NCBI GenBank assembly: GCA_021789435.1
Contig: JAJYJO010000003.1
Span: forward strand, 1 to 64,000
Direction: 5' to 3'
DNA from: Chloroflexota bacterium
GTDB lineage: Bacteria > Chloroflexota > Limnocylindria > Limnocylindrales > CSP1-4
DNA length: 64,000 nucleotides
This document shows, in pieces, positions 9,801 through 19,372 of the stretch. Every line of letters starts with the position of its first letter. Position 1 is the first letter of the stretch. Position numbers and translations under genes: made by a program. Under the pieces are notes generated by a model. The model saw only the letters and a program-made list of their open reading frames with translations, had not been told where the DNA came from and did no database searches.

Positions 9801-10204
9801 AGCTCGACGGCCCCGTCGGGGCTGCGGAACATCGACGCCAGCTCGGGCTGCTGGACGACGCTCACGAACCCCGTCACGACGTCGTGCACGGCGGCCGGTG
9901 CCGACGGCGAGGTCAGCCACGTCCCGAGGTCACGGAGGTAGGTCTGGTCGGCACTGGTCAGCCCGCCGCCACGTTCCAGCACCAGCGTCGCCGTCGAGGC
10001 GGCCGCGTCGGATGGGAAGGCCTTCTGGGTCAGCTCGCGCGCCTGCAGCGATTGGGCATCGGCCGGCAGGAAGCTCGTCTCGTCGGCCGACCCGACGGAC
10101 GCGAGGGACGGGGCCAGGAAGGCCGCGGCCAGCGCGGCCGCGAGCCAGACCGCCACCACCAGCCAGCGGAACCGGAGGATCAGGCGACCGAGTCGAGAGA
10201 ACAT
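6872..10204 (-). CDS. MMPL/RND-superfamily membrane transporter
   Basis: 1110-residue member of the MMPL branch of the RND superfamily, proton-driven exporters of lipids or hydrophobic compounds. Starts MFSRLGRLILRFRWLVVAVW with the first transmembrane helix. Two homologous halves are visible. The first has the helix motif GTDYTIFLISRFREE; the second has GSDYNIFLMARVREE, with the Asp-Tyr pair thought to carry the proton path. A long extracytoplasmic loop in the first half is extended by Ala/Leu-rich helices. The C-terminal 150 residues are a low-complexity Pro/Ala/Arg tail with a late hydrophobic segment. It lies 12 nt after a winged-helix regulator gene and is probably controlled by it. Substrate unknown. 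Confidence 0.9.
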   Translation of the reverse strand: MFSRLGRLILRFRWLVVAVWLAAALAAAFLAPSLASVGSADETSFLPADAQSLQARELTQKAFPSDAAASTATLVLERGGGLTSADQTYLRDLGTWLTSPSAPAAVHDVVTGFVSVVQQPELASMFRSPDGAVELATVQFNTVSFQEKTNAAVDAIRAHVAATVPAGLRVSVTGQAGIGRDYMQALLDGTDRTTVVTIVLVVLILLLIYRAPLAALVPLLTIGAAYLVGRGVLGELGSAGWKLSSIMDSFVVVLVFGVGTDYTIFLISRFREELGRADVEAAIPLTVGRIGAVITASAATVIVGLGSMVVGRFGLIQSTGPGLALVIFITLLAGLTLTPALLSIFGHHLFWPLHEHRRAGNDERGFWAALARRITGHPAAAALAVLAVMLVPLAGLPAMRSNFDVLAELPTTSDARQGYEDLAQHLGKGQLLPVNVLVNVPGGNLSTPTALARLRATTDLLARTAGVQAVRSVVEPTGDGTVPATVRPSGELADLATQLTPSGDPAAARAALLKPDATTGLDSAVSYLDALGAAFPDEAVSAAFTAARGDLAALSQAIRQLQASARVNLQLRALSGALTSAAAAPAADPAAAAAQLRIVAGYLGELATSFPDVTGQPSFADARAVLVELQASPSAGLIGRLSTDLEALAVVFDSRPDALLLPTSLPATSASTALSARISQLSTAVPTELKSLAGPFAALPDDYFLPTSLSGSAGSSAKALLDAYVSPTGSVSRLYVTVKGDPYSTAAFDTVHRIRDAAATGRAAYGNTASILVGGPTAEFTDIQTTISEDFQRVAVITIGGILVVLVLLLRAIVAPIYLVLTVLLSYLATLGLSTLIFQRWLGQPGLNYFIPIIVFVLLVALGSDYNIFLMARVREESAAHGLRDGIRRASARTGTVITSAGIILAGTFGALGTAPLQMLVQVGVTVGLGVLIDTFLVRSILVPALTARIGEVAWWPFGRGVRPALAPAGPGGPAGSLEAAGGYELGPADLAARLDGRPATPDRREAVGPGSEGIGAATADRSRRPESPPATPPAAPTAAEWETLTAAGREDATAVVRAVPGEWPEMPAARPEPGSRLARRALVLGGLAVAAVAVRLMVGRRRSGGSGEG

Positions 10205-10216
10205 GACGGGGCTTCC

Positions 10217-11041
10217 TCAGCTGTCCGGGGTGACGCCCGGACCCGGTCCGGGCCTCCGGTCCCGGTCGCGAGCGCGCATCAGTCGCCCGAGCTGGGCGAC
10301 GAAACGGGCGAGCTCCGCGGCCTGCTCGGTGGAGAGGCTCGCCAGCGCGTCGACCAGCAGATCGGCGCGCCGGTCGAGGCGATCGGAGATGGTGCGGCCG
10401 ACGCGGTCCGCCTGGTCCGCGGCGCGGTCGGTGGCGCGCTCCGCCCAGGCCAGGCCCAGCAGCAGGCCGCCGAGAGTCGCCAGGCCCAGGCGGCTCCCGC
10501 CCTCGGCGAGCCGGGCGAGCAAGGCTCCGGTCCGATCGCCCGGCAGCCGCCCCCGTCCGCCGCGCGGCCGCCCCCGTCCGCCGCGCGGCCGCGCCTCCTC
10601 GAGCTCGATCATCAGCCCCGCGATCGTCAGGCCGGCCCGCGCGAGCGGCGTGGCGGGTTCCCGGAGGCCGGCCAGCAGCTCCCGGAGTTCGGCCTCGTCC
10701 GGAAGAGCGCCGGGGGTTTCCACGAGCTCCAGCACGCGGCGCCGGGTAGCCTCCCAGCCGGCGTCGGCGGCGAATCCGGCCAGCTCGGCCAGCCGCTCGC
10801 CGGCCAGGGGTGTCGGTGCGAAGAGGACCGGCGAACGGCCGGCCGACGGCCCGGGGGGTCGGCGGTAGATGGCCTCGACGTAGCCCTTGGCCTGCGCCAG
10901 CCGCAGCATCCGGTACGCCGTAGCCGGCCCCACGCCCAGCCGCTCGGCGACGCGGCGATAGGAGATGGGCTGGCGGGCCTCCGCGTAGAGGTCCAGCAAG
11001 GCGCCGACGGCGTCGGACTGGCGATGGGTGAGACTGGTCAC
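10217..11041 (-). CDS. Winged-helix transcriptional regulator, probable regulator of the MMPL gene
   Basis: 274-residue protein with an N-terminal winged helix-turn-helix: [17 protein letters not shown], then [21 protein letters not shown] as the recognition region. A long Ala/Arg/Leu-rich helical part follows, containing a duplicated RPRGGRG segment and a weakly hydrophobic stretch ([16 protein letters not shown]). The open frame extends to a TTG at 11113, but that TTG is itself the -35 box of the promoter, so the GTG at 11039-11041 is chosen. Located directly upstream of the MMPL exporter and in the same transcript. Ligand unknown. Confidence 0.75.
   Translation of the reverse strand: MTSLTHRQSDAVGALLDLYAEARQPISYRRVAERLGVGPATAYRMLRLAQAKGYVEAIYRRPPGPSAGRSPVLFAPTPLAGERLAELAGFAADAGWEATRRRVLELVETPGALPDEAELRELLAGLREPATPLARAGLTIAGLMIELEEARPRGGRGRPRGGRGRLPGDRTGALLARLAEGGSRLGLATLGGLLLGLAWAERATDRAADQADRVGRTISDRLDRRADLLVDALASLSTEQAAELARFVAQLGRLMRARDRDRRPGPGPGVTPDS
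10546..10587. repeat. 21-bp tandem duplication inside the regulator gene
   Basis: Two identical adjacent copies of a 21-bp unit beginning GCCGCCCCCGTCCGCC (10546-10566, 10567-10587). In-frame, it encodes the doubled RPRGGRG motif of the winged-helix regulator. Confidence 0.9.
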
Positions 11042-11083
11042 GGGGCAGGCGCTGTTGCGGCTCGACGGACGGGGCGCTGGAGA

Positions 11084-11113
11084 AGTATAGAAAGCAAAGA
11101 ATGGGCTCGTCAA
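11084..11113 (-). promoter_or_regulatory. Sigma-70-type promoter for regulator-MMPL operon
   Basis: Minus strand TTGACG (11108-11113), 18-nt spacer, TATACT (11084-11089). This is the best match to housekeeping consensus in the window and sits in a locally AT-rich dip. Expected transcription start near 11077, about 36 nt before the GTG of the regulator. Confidence 0.8.
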
Positions 11114-11274
11114 AGGGCGCGGTTCCCCTGCGGCGTTGCGGCGTGGCTCCCCGCGGACGCCGGGCGGGTCGCCGCGCGGTTGCGTTCGCCCATGCCGGAG
11201 AGGCGTCGCGAGGGATCCGGGCCCGCTCTGCTACCCTTCCCGCCACGATCGCCACCCAAACGAAGGCCGCCACG

Positions 11275-12741
11275 ATGCCCGAGCCAGGCTCCCGCGCCCC
11301 GCATCCCCGGACGCTCGTCGAGAAGATCTGGGACGACCACGTCGTCAGCCAGGACCAAGGTGCGCCGGCCGTCCTGGCCATCGACCTCCACCTCGTCCAC
11401 GAGGTGACGAGCCCCCAGGCCTTCACCGGCCTCCGGGAGCGAGGGCTCGGGGTCCGCCGGCCGGGCCAGACCGTGGCCACCGCCGACCACTCGATCCCCA
11501 CCACCGGCCGAGGCCTCCCCATCGTCGATCAGCTGGCCGCCGCGCAGGTGCGCCAGCTCGAGGACAACTGCCGCGACTTCGGCATCCCGCTCCACGGCAT
11601 CGGCTCGCCGGACCAGGGGATCGTCCACGTCATCGGCCCCCAGCTCGGCCTCACCCAGCCCGGCATGACCATCGTCTGCGGCGATTCGCACACGGCCACC
11701 CATGGGGCCTTCGGCGCGCTCGCCTTCGGGGTCGGCACGTCCGAGGTGGAGATGGTCCTGGCGACCCAGTGCCTGCTCCAGCGCCGGCCCAGGACCTGCG
11801 AGGTCCGGGTGGACGGCCGCCTGGCACCCGGCGTCTCCGCCAAGGACATCATCCTGGCCCTCATCGCCCGGATCGGCGTCGGCGGGGGAACCGGCCACGT
11901 CTTCGAGTACGCCGGACCGGCCATCCGCGCCCTCACGATGGACGAGCGGATGACGATCTGCAACATGTCGATCGAGGGCGGAGCGCGGGCCGGCCTGATC
12001 GCCCCGGACGACACCACCTTCGAGTACCTCCACGGCCGCCGCCATGTCCCGCAGGGCGCGGACTGGGAGGCCGCGGTCGAGCGCTGGCGGCGGCTCCCGA
12101 CCGACGCGGGGGCGGCCTTCGACCGGAGCATCACGCTCGACGCCGGGGCCCTGGAACCGATGGTCACCTACGGCACGAACCCCGGGATGGGGATCGGCAT
12201 CGGTGGCCGCGTGCCCGATCCGGCGGAGTCGGCCGAGCCGGCCCAGCGGCGAGCCCTGGAACGGGCGCTCGAGTACATGGCCCTGACGCCGGGCCAGCCG
12301 ATCCTCGGTCAGCCCGTCGACGTCGTCTTCATCGGGAGCTGCACCAACAGCCGGATCAGCGACCTCCGCCTGGCGGCCTCGGTCCTGCGCGGCCGGCGCG
12401 TGGCGGAGGGCGTGCGGGTCATGGTCGTGCCCGGCTCGGACGAGGTGAAGCGTCAGGCCGAGCGCGAGGGCCTGGCCGACATCTTCCGGGCCGCCGGAGC
12501 CGACTGGCGCGAGGCCGGTTGCTCGATGTGCATCGCCATGAACGGCGACCAGCTCGCGCCCGGCCAGTATGCCGTCAGCACCTCCAACCGCAACTTCGAG
12601 GGGCGCCAGGGCAAGGGCGGCCGGACCTTCCTGGCCTCGCCACTCACGGCGGCGGCCACCGCCCTGGCAGGTGCGATCGCCGACCCGCGGGCCCTGCCCG
12701 GGTTGAGCGGCCAGGCGCAGGTCGTCGTCGGAGGCCGCTGA
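11275..12741 (+). CDS. leuC: 3-isopropylmalate dehydratase large subunit
   Basis: Aconitase-family [4Fe-4S] enzyme subunit that isomerises 2- to 3-isopropylmalate with LeuD in leucine synthesis. Cluster ligands C356 ([10 protein letters not shown]), C416 and C419 ([11 protein letters not shown]) are all present, along with [20 protein letters not shown] (about 138-157) and the C-terminal [15 protein letters not shown]. The ATG at 11275 ([24 protein letters not shown]) matches the family N-terminus, giving 488 residues; open frame further upstream is not conserved-looking. Followed 1 nt later by leuD. Divergent from the MMPL operon. Confidence 0.97.
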   Translation: MPEPGSRAPHPRTLVEKIWDDHVVSQDQGAPAVLAIDLHLVHEVTSPQAFTGLRERGLGVRRPGQTVATADHSIPTTGRGLPIVDQLAAAQVRQLEDNCRDFGIPLHGIGSPDQGIVHVIGPQLGLTQPGMTIVCGDSHTATHGAFGALAFGVGTSEVEMVLATQCLLQRRPRTCEVRVDGRLAPGVSAKDIILALIARIGVGGGTGHVFEYAGPAIRALTMDERMTICNMSIEGGARAGLIAPDDTTFEYLHGRRHVPQGADWEAAVERWRRLPTDAGAAFDRSITLDAGALEPMVTYGTNPGMGIGIGGRVPDPAESAEPAQRRALERALEYMALTPGQPILGQPVDVVFIGSCTNSRISDLRLAASVLRGRRVAEGVRVMVVPGSDEVKRQAEREGLADIFRAAGADWREAGCSMCIAMNGDQLAPGQYAVSTSNRNFEGRQGKGGRTFLASPLTAAATALAGAIADPRALPGLSGQAQVVVGGR

Positions 12742-12742
12742 G

Positions 12743-13363
12743 ATGGCCGAGCCCTTCGCCCGCTTCACCAGCCCGGTCATCCCGCTGCCGCGCGAGAACG
12801 TCGACACGGACCAGGTCGTCCCGGCGCGCTACCTGAAGGTCACCGACAAGGCCGGCCTCGCCGACGCCCTCTTCCGGGACTGGCGCTTCACCGAGGCCGG
12901 CGCGCTTCGCGAGCCGCGTTTCGTCCTCGATCTGCCCGGAATGGCCGGGCGCCGGATCCTGCTGGCCGGCGACAACTTCGGGGCAGGTTCGTCCCGCGAG
13001 CACGCGCCGTGGGCGCTCACCGCCTGGGGCATCCGGGCGATCCTCTCGACCGGCTTCGCCGACATCTTCCGGGCCAACGCGCTCAAGAACGGCCTGCTGC
13101 CGATCGTCGTGGACGCCGAGACGCACCGCCGGCTCTTCGAGCTGGTCGCGGCCGACCCGGAGCTGGAGCTGACGGTCGATCTCGAGGAGCAGGCCGTCCA
13201 CCTGCCGGGCGACGAGGAGATCTCCTTCGAGGTGGACCCGTTCGCCAGGCAGATGCTGCTGGCGGGCACCGACGAGCTCGGCTACCTCCTCGCCAAGACG
13301 ACGGCGTTCGAGACGTGGGAAGTGAGCCATCCGCCGCGGGTCGACACCCTGGCCGCCCGCTGA
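12743..13363 (+). CDS. leuD: 3-isopropylmalate dehydratase small subunit
   Basis: Swivel-domain partner of LeuC. The conserved substrate loop DNFGAGSSREHAPWAL lies at residues 77-92. The N-terminus reads FTSPVIPLPRENVDTDQVVPARYL, typical of LeuD. 206 residues, normal length. The ATG follows the leuC TGA almost immediately (TGAGATG), so expression is coupled. With leuA and ilvBNCD nearby, only leuB and a branched-chain aminotransferase are missing from the window for leucine synthesis. Confidence 0.97.
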   Translation: MAEPFARFTSPVIPLPRENVDTDQVVPARYLKVTDKAGLADALFRDWRFTEAGALREPRFVLDLPGMAGRRILLAGDNFGAGSSREHAPWALTAWGIRAILSTGFADIFRANALKNGLLPIVVDAETHRRLFELVAADPELELTVDLEEQAVHLPGDEEISFEVDPFARQMLLAGTDELGYLLAKTTAFETWEVSHPPRVDTLAAR

Positions 13364-13482
13364 GCGGGGGACTCGGCGGCCCGCCTCGGTGGGCCGCCTG
13401 CAGGGCGCGACGCCCCGGGCGTGCCGGTCGACCGGTGGGCCGCCATGACCGCGGATCGCCGGCCGTCAGCGATACTTGACCG

Positions 13483-14655
13483 GTGAACCTGGTCGATGTC
13501 TTCGCGGTCGTGCTCCTCGTGGTCGCCGTCATCCTCGGTGTCCGCTCCGGAGCGCTCCCCCAGGTGCTCGGGCTGGCCGGCGCGGTCGCCGGCGTGGCCG
13601 CCGTGATCGGCCTGCTGCCCTTCGTCCAGGGTCAGCTTGACCGGCTCGACCTGGGGCTGCGGGCCGCAGCCGCCCTCATCGCCCTCTTCCTCGGCCTGGG
13701 GATCGGCGAGGCCGTGGGGTCGGCCCTGGGGACCTACCTCCGCTACCGGCTGGGGCGGGGCCTGCTCCGCGCGATCGACGAGGTCGGTGGCGGTTTCGTC
13801 GGGCTCCTCCAGGGGATCCTGATCGTCTGGCTCGTCGGCGGCCTCATCGCGATCAGCGCCCTGCCCACGCTCACGGGCCAGGCGCAGCGCTCGGTCGCGC
13901 TGCGGACGCTCGACGCCGTGCTGCCGCCGCCGGGCACGTTCACGGCGGACCTCCGCGGGCTCCTCGACGCCTCGGGCCTGCCCGACCTGTTCGTCGGGCT
14001 CGAACCGGCGCCCGCGCCGGCGGTCACGCTCCCCGGCTCGGCCGAGGCCCGGACGATCGCCGAGGCCGCCATCGCGAGCACCGCCGAAGTCCAGTCGGAT
14101 GCCTGCGGCTACGCCCTCACCGGGACCGGCTTCGTCGTCGGGCGCGGCTACGTGGTGACCAACGCCCACGTGATCGCCGGGGCGAGCGACATCGTGGTGG
14201 AGCTCGGCGGTCGCTTCCCGGCCGCGCCGGTCCTCTTCGACCCGGAGCTGGACGTGGCCGTTCTCTACGTGCCGGGCCTCGACGCCCCGGCGCTTCGGTT
14301 CGCGACCGCCACCCCGCGGCGGGGCACGGTCGCGGCCGCCCTCGGTCACCCGCTGGCGGGGCCCCTGACGGTCATTCCGGCCGGTGTCACCAACTCCTAC
14401 CCCGCCGAGGGCTACGACCTGTACGGGCAGCGGACCGTCGTCCGCCAGATCGTGGAGCTGAGCGCCCAGATCCAGCGCGGCGACAGCGGCGGTCCACTGG
14501 TCCTCGCCGACGGCACGGTCGGCGGGGTCGTCTTCGCCGAAGCGCGCAACAGCCCCAACGTGGGCTATGCGCTGGCGCCCGGCGAAGTGTCCGCGCGGGT
14601 CGCGCCGGCCCTCGGCCGGACCGCCGCCGTCGGCACGGGGCCCTGCACGCAGTAG
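13483..14655 (+). CDS. MarP-like membrane-anchored serine protease (CvpA domain plus trypsin-like domain)
   Basis: 390 residues starting GTG. Four hydrophobic segments in residues 1-130 form a CvpA-type membrane domain, and a trypsin-like protease faces the outside. The catalytic triad is readable: His229 (TNAHVIAG), Asp257 (DPELDVAVLYV), Ser335 (RGDSGGPL). Cys208 and Cys388 bracket the protease domain, the arrangement seen in mycobacterial MarP, where a disulfide tunes activity. MarP protects against acid and oxidative stress. The architecture match is strong; the stress role here is inferred. No operon partner. Confidence 0.88.
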   Translation: MNLVDVFAVVLLVVAVILGVRSGALPQVLGLAGAVAGVAAVIGLLPFVQGQLDRLDLGLRAAAALIALFLGLGIGEAVGSALGTYLRYRLGRGLLRAIDEVGGGFVGLLQGILIVWLVGGLIAISALPTLTGQAQRSVALRTLDAVLPPPGTFTADLRGLLDASGLPDLFVGLEPAPAPAVTLPGSAEARTIAEAAIASTAEVQSDACGYALTGTGFVVGRGYVVTNAHVIAGASDIVVELGGRFPAAPVLFDPELDVAVLYVPGLDAPALRFATATPRRGTVAAALGHPLAGPLTVIPAGVTNSYPAEGYDLYGQRTVVRQIVELSAQIQRGDSGGPLVLADGTVGGVVFAEARNSPNVGYALAPGEVSARVAPALGRTAAVGTGPCTQ

Positions 14656-14816
14656 GCTCGGCGGACCGGCGCGGCGTTCGGGCCTGACCCCTCGGCCGGG
14701 TGGTCAGGCCGCCAGGCGCGCGACGACGAAGCCGCCCGGCATGGACGGGTCAAGGCCGGAGCTGCCCGAAGCAGGAAGCCGGCGATCGGCCTTCGCCGGC
14801 GTCGCCCACCTACGAC

Positions 14817-16022
14817 CTACGCCTCGATCACCGCCGCCAGGGCATCCACCACGCAGGGCAGGTTCGCCGCGGTCAGCCCGGCAACGTTGACCCGCCCCCC
14901 GGCCACGACGTAGACGCCGAACTCATCGCGCAGCCGCCCCACCTGGGCCGGCCCGAGCCCGAGAAGGGCGAACATGCCGCGCTGGCGCCGAAGCGGCTCC
15001 CAGTCGCCGGGCACCCCCGCCGCGGTGAGCGCGTCCACGAACGCCGCCCGGTTGGCCCGGATGCGGTCGCGCATGCCGGCAAGCTCGGTCTCCCAGCGCG
15101 CCCGGAGGGCGGAGTCGGCCAGGATCGCCTCGACAACGTCCGCCCCGTGGGACGGCGGGTTGGAGTAGTTGGCGCGGATCGCCACCCGCACGTGGCTCAG
15201 GGCGGCCGCCGCCCGCCCCGCATCGGCGGCCACCACCGCCAGCGCGCCCACCCGCTCGTTGTAAAGGGCGAAGTTCTTGGAGAAGCTGGAGCAGACCAGG
15301 AACTCGAGTCCCGGGCGCGCCAGGCCGGCCAGCCAGTCGGCGTCCTCCCGGAGCCCATGGCCGAAGCCCTGGTAGGCGAAGTCGACGATCGGCAGCAGTT
15401 CGCGCTCGACGACCAGGTCGGCGATCGCCCGCCACAGCAGGGGCGACGGGTCCACGCCGGTCGGGTTGTGGCACGAGCCCTGGAGCAGGACCAGGTCACC
15501 GGGATCGGCCGAGCGCAGCGCTCCGAGCAGAGCGGCCTCGTCGATCTGCCGGCCACCCGCCCGGAGGTAGGGGTAGGAGCGGAGACCGAAACCGGCCAGC
15601 CCGAACAGCTGGGGATGGTTGGGCCAGGTCGGCTGCGGCAGCCAGAGCGTCCGCGAGGCGCCCGCCTGGAGCAGGAAGTCGGCCGCGACCCGGAGCGCCC
15701 CGGTGCCGCCGGGCGTCTGGGCCACGGCGGCCCGGTTCCCGGCCACGATCCCCGCCACGTCGGCGAAGACCAGCTCCGCCACGGCCCGACGGTAGCCCGG
15801 CGACCCCTCGATCGGCCGGTAGACCTTGGACTGGGCCCGTTCCACCAGCCGTCGCTCGGCCTCGATCACCGAGGGCAGGACCGGCGTCGTCCCGGACTCG
15901 TCGACGTAGACGCCGACCGACAGGTTGACCTTCGCCGGGCGCGCATCGGAGCGGAAGGCCTCGGCCAGGCCGAGGATGGAGTCCGGCGGCGCCGGTGTCA
16001 GGGCCTTGAGGGGGAGGGGCAT
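14817..16022 (-). CDS. Class I aminotransferase, aspartate/aromatic type
   Basis: PLP-dependent aminotransferase of the AspC/TyrB family, 401 residues. N-terminus VNLSVGVYVDESGTTPVLPSV is typical of AspC. NPTG is at 186-189, the PLP-contacting DFAYQGFG at 214-221, and the Schiff-base Lys249 in SSFSKNFALYNERVG. The start ATG at 16020-16022 follows a purine-rich region and gives the usual family N-terminus. Likely donors are aspartate or aromatic amino acids, but the sequence alone does not fix specificity. Monocistronic between a convergent protease gene and the divergent ilvD. Confidence 0.88.
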   Translation of the reverse strand: MPLPLKALTPAPPDSILGLAEAFRSDARPAKVNLSVGVYVDESGTTPVLPSVIEAERRLVERAQSKVYRPIEGSPGYRRAVAELVFADVAGIVAGNRAAVAQTPGGTGALRVAADFLLQAGASRTLWLPQPTWPNHPQLFGLAGFGLRSYPYLRAGGRQIDEAALLGALRSADPGDLVLLQGSCHNPTGVDPSPLLWRAIADLVVERELLPIVDFAYQGFGHGLREDADWLAGLARPGLEFLVCSSFSKNFALYNERVGALAVVAADAGRAAAALSHVRVAIRANYSNPPSHGADVVEAILADSALRARWETELAGMRDRIRANRAAFVDALTAAGVPGDWEPLRRQRGMFALLGLGPAQVGRLRDEFGVYVVAGGRVNVAGLTAANLPCVVDALAAVIEA

Positions 16023-16158
16023 GCCCCAACGATAGCGGGCGGCACCGTCGCCTGCCTCACGCGGGACGGCGGCTTGCCCCGGCCCGGCCTCCGGCGTCGG
16101 GGGCCGGGGGGCGGCTAAACTGACCCTGCCTTGTCGCCGCCCCCCCTCGAGGATCACG

Positions 16159-17916
16159 ATGCCCGACCAGCCGGACGCCCGCGCCCCCCTCCCCTACGAC
16201 CGGCCGACCGACCCGGCCAAGCGCCACAGCGCGACCCTGACCGACGGCCCGGATCGGGCACCAGCACGGGCGATGCTGAAAGCCATCGGCTTCACCGACG
16301 AGGACCTCGCCCGACCGCTCATCGGCGTCGCCACGACCTGGATCGAGACGATGCCCTGCAACTACAACCAGCGCCGGCTGGCCGAGTTCGTCAAGGAGGG
16401 GATCCGGGCCGCCGGCGGGACGCCGATGGAGTTCAGCACGATCTCGGTCTCCGACGGCGTGGCCATGGGCACGGAGGGCATGAAGAGCAGCCTGATCAGC
16501 CGCGAGGTCGTGGCGGATTCGATCGAGCTGGTCGTCCGCGGCCACCTGCTCGACGGCCTGGTCTGCCTGGTCGGCTGCGACAAGACGATCCCCGGGGCGG
16601 CGATGGCCCTCGGCCGCCTGGACGTCCCGGGCCTCGTCCTCTACAACGGCACGATCCTGCCGGGGGTCTACAAGGGCGCCGACGTGACCGTCCAGACCGT
16701 CTTCGAGGCGGTCGGGCGTTACCGAGCCGGAACCATGAGCGCCGCCGAGCTGTGGGCGCTGGAGCAGGTCGCCTGCCCCGGGCCGGGTGCCTGCGGCGGC
16801 CAGTTCACGGCCAACACCATGTCCACGGCCCTCGAGTTCCTCGGCCTCAGCCCGGCCGGCCTCAACGGGATCCCGGCCGAGGACCCGGCCAAGGACGAGG
16901 CCGCCCGGCGCTGCGGCGAGCTCGTCATGGACCTGGTCCGCGACGACGCCCGGCCGAGCGCCTTCGTGACGCGCGGCGCGCTGGAGAACGCGGTCGCCAG
17001 TGTCGCCGCGACGGGCGGGAGCACCAACGGCGTCCTGCATCTGCTCGCCATCGCCCACGAGTTCGGGATCCCGCTGGGCATCGACGAGTTCGGCGAGATC
17101 GCCGACCGGACCCCGATCCTGGCCGACCTTGTGCCCGGCGGTCGTTTCGTGGCCCTCGACATCCACCGGGCCGGTGGCGTGGCCCTGGTGGCCCGCGAGC
17201 TGCTCAAGGCCGGCTTGGTGCACGGGGACGAGCGGAACGTGGACGGGCGGACCCTGGCGGAGATCGCCGCCGCGGTCCGCGAGACGCCCGGCCAGCAGGT
17301 GGTCCGGCCGATCGACCGGCCGCTCAAGCCGACCGGCGGCCTCAGCATCCTCCACGGCAGCCTGGCGCCGGAGGGCTGCGTCGTGAAGCTGGCCGGCCAC
17401 GAGCGGCGATTCCATCGCGGGCCGGCCCGCGTCTTCGATTCGGAGGAGGCCTGCTTCGAGGCCGTCAAGGCCCGGGCGATCGCGCCGGACGACGTGGTCG
17501 TCATCCGCTACGAAGGTCCGGCCGGCGGACCCGGCATGCGCGAGATGCTGGGCGTCACGGCCGCCCTGGTCGGCGAGGGCCTCGGCGACAGCGTGGCGCT
17601 GCTGACCGACGGCCGCTTCAGCGGCGCGACCCATGGCCTGATGGTCGGCCACGTGGCGCCGGAGGCCGCGCTGGGTGGGCCGATCGCCGTGGTCCGGGAC
17701 GGAGACTCCATCCTCTTCGACATCGACCGCCACGCGCTCGACCTGGAGATCACCGAGGCCGAGCTTGCGCGCCGGCTGGCGGCCTGGACGCCGCCGGGGG
17801 CGCGCTACACGGGCGGCGTCCTGGCGAAGTACGCGGCCCTGGTCAGCTCCGCCTCGGAGGGCGCGGTGACGACCGGTCGCCGGCTCGCCGAGCGCTCGGC
17901 GCGATCGGCCGGCTGA
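16159..17916 (+). CDS. ilvD: Dihydroxy-acid dehydratase
   Basis: Fe-S dehydratase producing the 2-oxo acids of valine and isoleucine. Cluster Cys motifs GCDKTIPGA and [16 protein letters not shown] are present, with the C-terminal [20 protein letters not shown]. 585 residues, slightly longer than usual. ATG preceded by GAGG at 6 nt; a TAAACT -10-like hexamer lies 38 nt upstream (16116-16121). An M20 peptidase gene follows 10 nt downstream and may share the transcript. Completes the ilvBNCD set within 18 kb, although on the opposite strand to ilvBNC. Confidence 0.97.
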   Translation: MPDQPDARAPLPYDRPTDPAKRHSATLTDGPDRAPARAMLKAIGFTDEDLARPLIGVATTWIETMPCNYNQRRLAEFVKEGIRAAGGTPMEFSTISVSDGVAMGTEGMKSSLISREVVADSIELVVRGHLLDGLVCLVGCDKTIPGAAMALGRLDVPGLVLYNGTILPGVYKGADVTVQTVFEAVGRYRAGTMSAAELWALEQVACPGPGACGGQFTANTMSTALEFLGLSPAGLNGIPAEDPAKDEAARRCGELVMDLVRDDARPSAFVTRGALENAVASVAATGGSTNGVLHLLAIAHEFGIPLGIDEFGEIADRTPILADLVPGGRFVALDIHRAGGVALVARELLKAGLVHGDERNVDGRTLAEIAAAVRETPGQQVVRPIDRPLKPTGGLSILHGSLAPEGCVVKLAGHERRFHRGPARVFDSEEACFEAVKARAIAPDDVVVIRYEGPAGGPGMREMLGVTAALVGEGLGDSVALLTDGRFSGATHGLMVGHVAPEAALGGPIAVVRDGDSILFDIDRHALDLEITEAELARRLAAWTPPGARYTGGVLAKYAALVSSASEGAVTTGRRLAERSARSAG

Positions 17917-17926
17917 GGCCCGGAGA

Positions 17927-19372
17927 GTGCCGAGCGCCGACGGCGCGGCGGCCCGGCCGAGGGGTCAGGCGGGGGCAGGCCAGCCGGCCGGGCCCATCGG
18001 GCCGGCCGAACAGGACGCCCTCGTTGAGATGCTCCAGGCGTTGATCCGCATCCCGACCGTCAACCCGCCGGGCGACGAGATCCTGGCCGCGCGCTACGTG
18101 GACGACCTGCTGCGCGACGAGGGCCTGGAGCCTGAGCTGCTGGAGCCGTTCCCCGGCCGCGCCTCGATCGTGGCCCGCCTCCGCGGCGCCGGCGGAGGCG
18201 GCGAGCCCCTCCTGCTTCTCTCGCACCTCGACGTCGTCCCGGCGCCCGCCGAGGGCTGGCGCCACGATCCGTTCTCAGGCGACGTGGCCGGCGGCTTCGT
18301 CTGGGGCCGCGGCGCGATCGACATGAAGTCGACGCTGGCCACGCAGCTGGCGGTGGTGCGCCGGCTGGCGGCCGAGACGCGGGCCGCCGGGCGCGATCCC
18401 GCCCGGGACCCGGTCCCGGGCCTGCGACGCGACCTGGTCCTGGCCGCGACCGCCGACGAGGAAGCCGGCGGCTTCGAGGGGGCGGGCTGGATCGTGGATC
18501 ACCGGCCCGAGCTGCTGCAGGCGGCGGCCGCCCTGACCGAGGCCGGCGGCATCGGCCTGGTCTTCGGGGGGCGGCGGTTCTACCCGATCCAGGTCGCGGA
18601 GCGGGGATTCGTCGTCTACCGCCTGACGTTCCGCGGGACCTGGGGCCACGGCTCGGTGCCCCGGGACGACAACGCCGCCGTGCTGGCCGCCGAGGCCGTG
18701 GTGCGCCTGACCGGCCCCGGTGCCCCGCGGCCCACGCCGGTGATGGAACGCTTCATCGAGACGGTGGCCGCCGGCCTGCCGCCGGCCGCCGCGGCCGCCC
18801 TCCGCGGCGCCGTGGACCCCGATCCGACCCGGAGCGAGGCCGCGCTCGCGGAGCTGTGCGGCGAACCGTACCGCCGGACCCTGCGCGCCGTCCTGCGCGA
18901 CACCATCTCGCCGGACGTCATCCGGGCGGGCGTGAAGTACAACGTGATCCCCGGCACGGCCGAGATCGAGATCGATGTCCGTACCCTGCCCGGCACCGAC
19001 GAGGCCGCGATGACCGCCGAGCTCCGCCGTCGGCTCGGCGAGGCACTCTGGGAGCGGACGTCGGTCGAGGTCACCGGGCGCGGCGCGGCCGTGGAGGCGC
19101 CGACGGACAGCCCACTCTATCGGATCCTCGAGGCGACGCTCCGCGACCACGACCCGGCCGGCGTGCCCGTCCCCGTGATGGCCCACTTCGCCACCGACGC
19201 CAAGCACCTGGCGCGGATCGGCGTCCCGACCTACGGCTTCTCGCCGCTTCGACTGGGCCCCGGCGACCCGTATCTGGAGCTCTTCCACGCGGACGACGAG
19301 CGGGTTCCGCTGGCCGGTCTGCGGTTCGGCCTGTCGGTGCTCTACGACGTCGTTCGCCGCTACTGCGGCTGA
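17927..19372 (+). CDS. M20-family metallopeptidase (ArgE/DapE-like)
   Basis: 481-residue zinc amidohydrolase. Metal and catalytic residues of the M20 fold are visible: His100 and Asp102 in LLSHLDVVPA, Asp132 in GRGAIDMKS, and the Glu pair 178-179 in ATADEEAGG. The inner dimerisation domain follows (YRLTFRGTWGHGSVPRDDN). GTG start 10 nt after ilvD; residues 1-25 are low complexity. Members deacylate amino acids or cleave dipeptides; acetylornithine or succinyl-diaminopimelate are possible substrates but cannot be chosen from sequence. Confidence 0.87.
   Translation: MPSADGAAARPRGQAGAGQPAGPIGPAEQDALVEMLQALIRIPTVNPPGDEILAARYVDDLLRDEGLEPELLEPFPGRASIVARLRGAGGGGEPLLLLSHLDVVPAPAEGWRHDPFSGDVAGGFVWGRGAIDMKSTLATQLAVVRRLAAETRAAGRDPARDPVPGLRRDLVLAATADEEAGGFEGAGWIVDHRPELLQAAAALTEAGGIGLVFGGRRFYPIQVAERGFVVYRLTFRGTWGHGSVPRDDNAAVLAAEAVVRLTGPGAPRPTPVMERFIETVAAGLPPAAAAALRGAVDPDPTRSEAALAELCGEPYRRTLRAVLRDTISPDVIRAGVKYNVIPGTAEIEIDVRTLPGTDEAAMTAELRRRLGEALWERTSVEVTGRGAAVEAPTDSPLYRILEATLRDHDPAGVPVPVMAHFATDAKHLARIGVPTYGFSPLRLGPGDPYLELFHADDERVPLAGLRFGLSVLYDVVRRYCG

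Noticed and set aside
7562-11407. 1281-codon open frame on the plus strand opposite the MMPL gene
   Set aside because: Same reason: shadow of the MMPL and regulator genes, composition biased and no recognisable domain.
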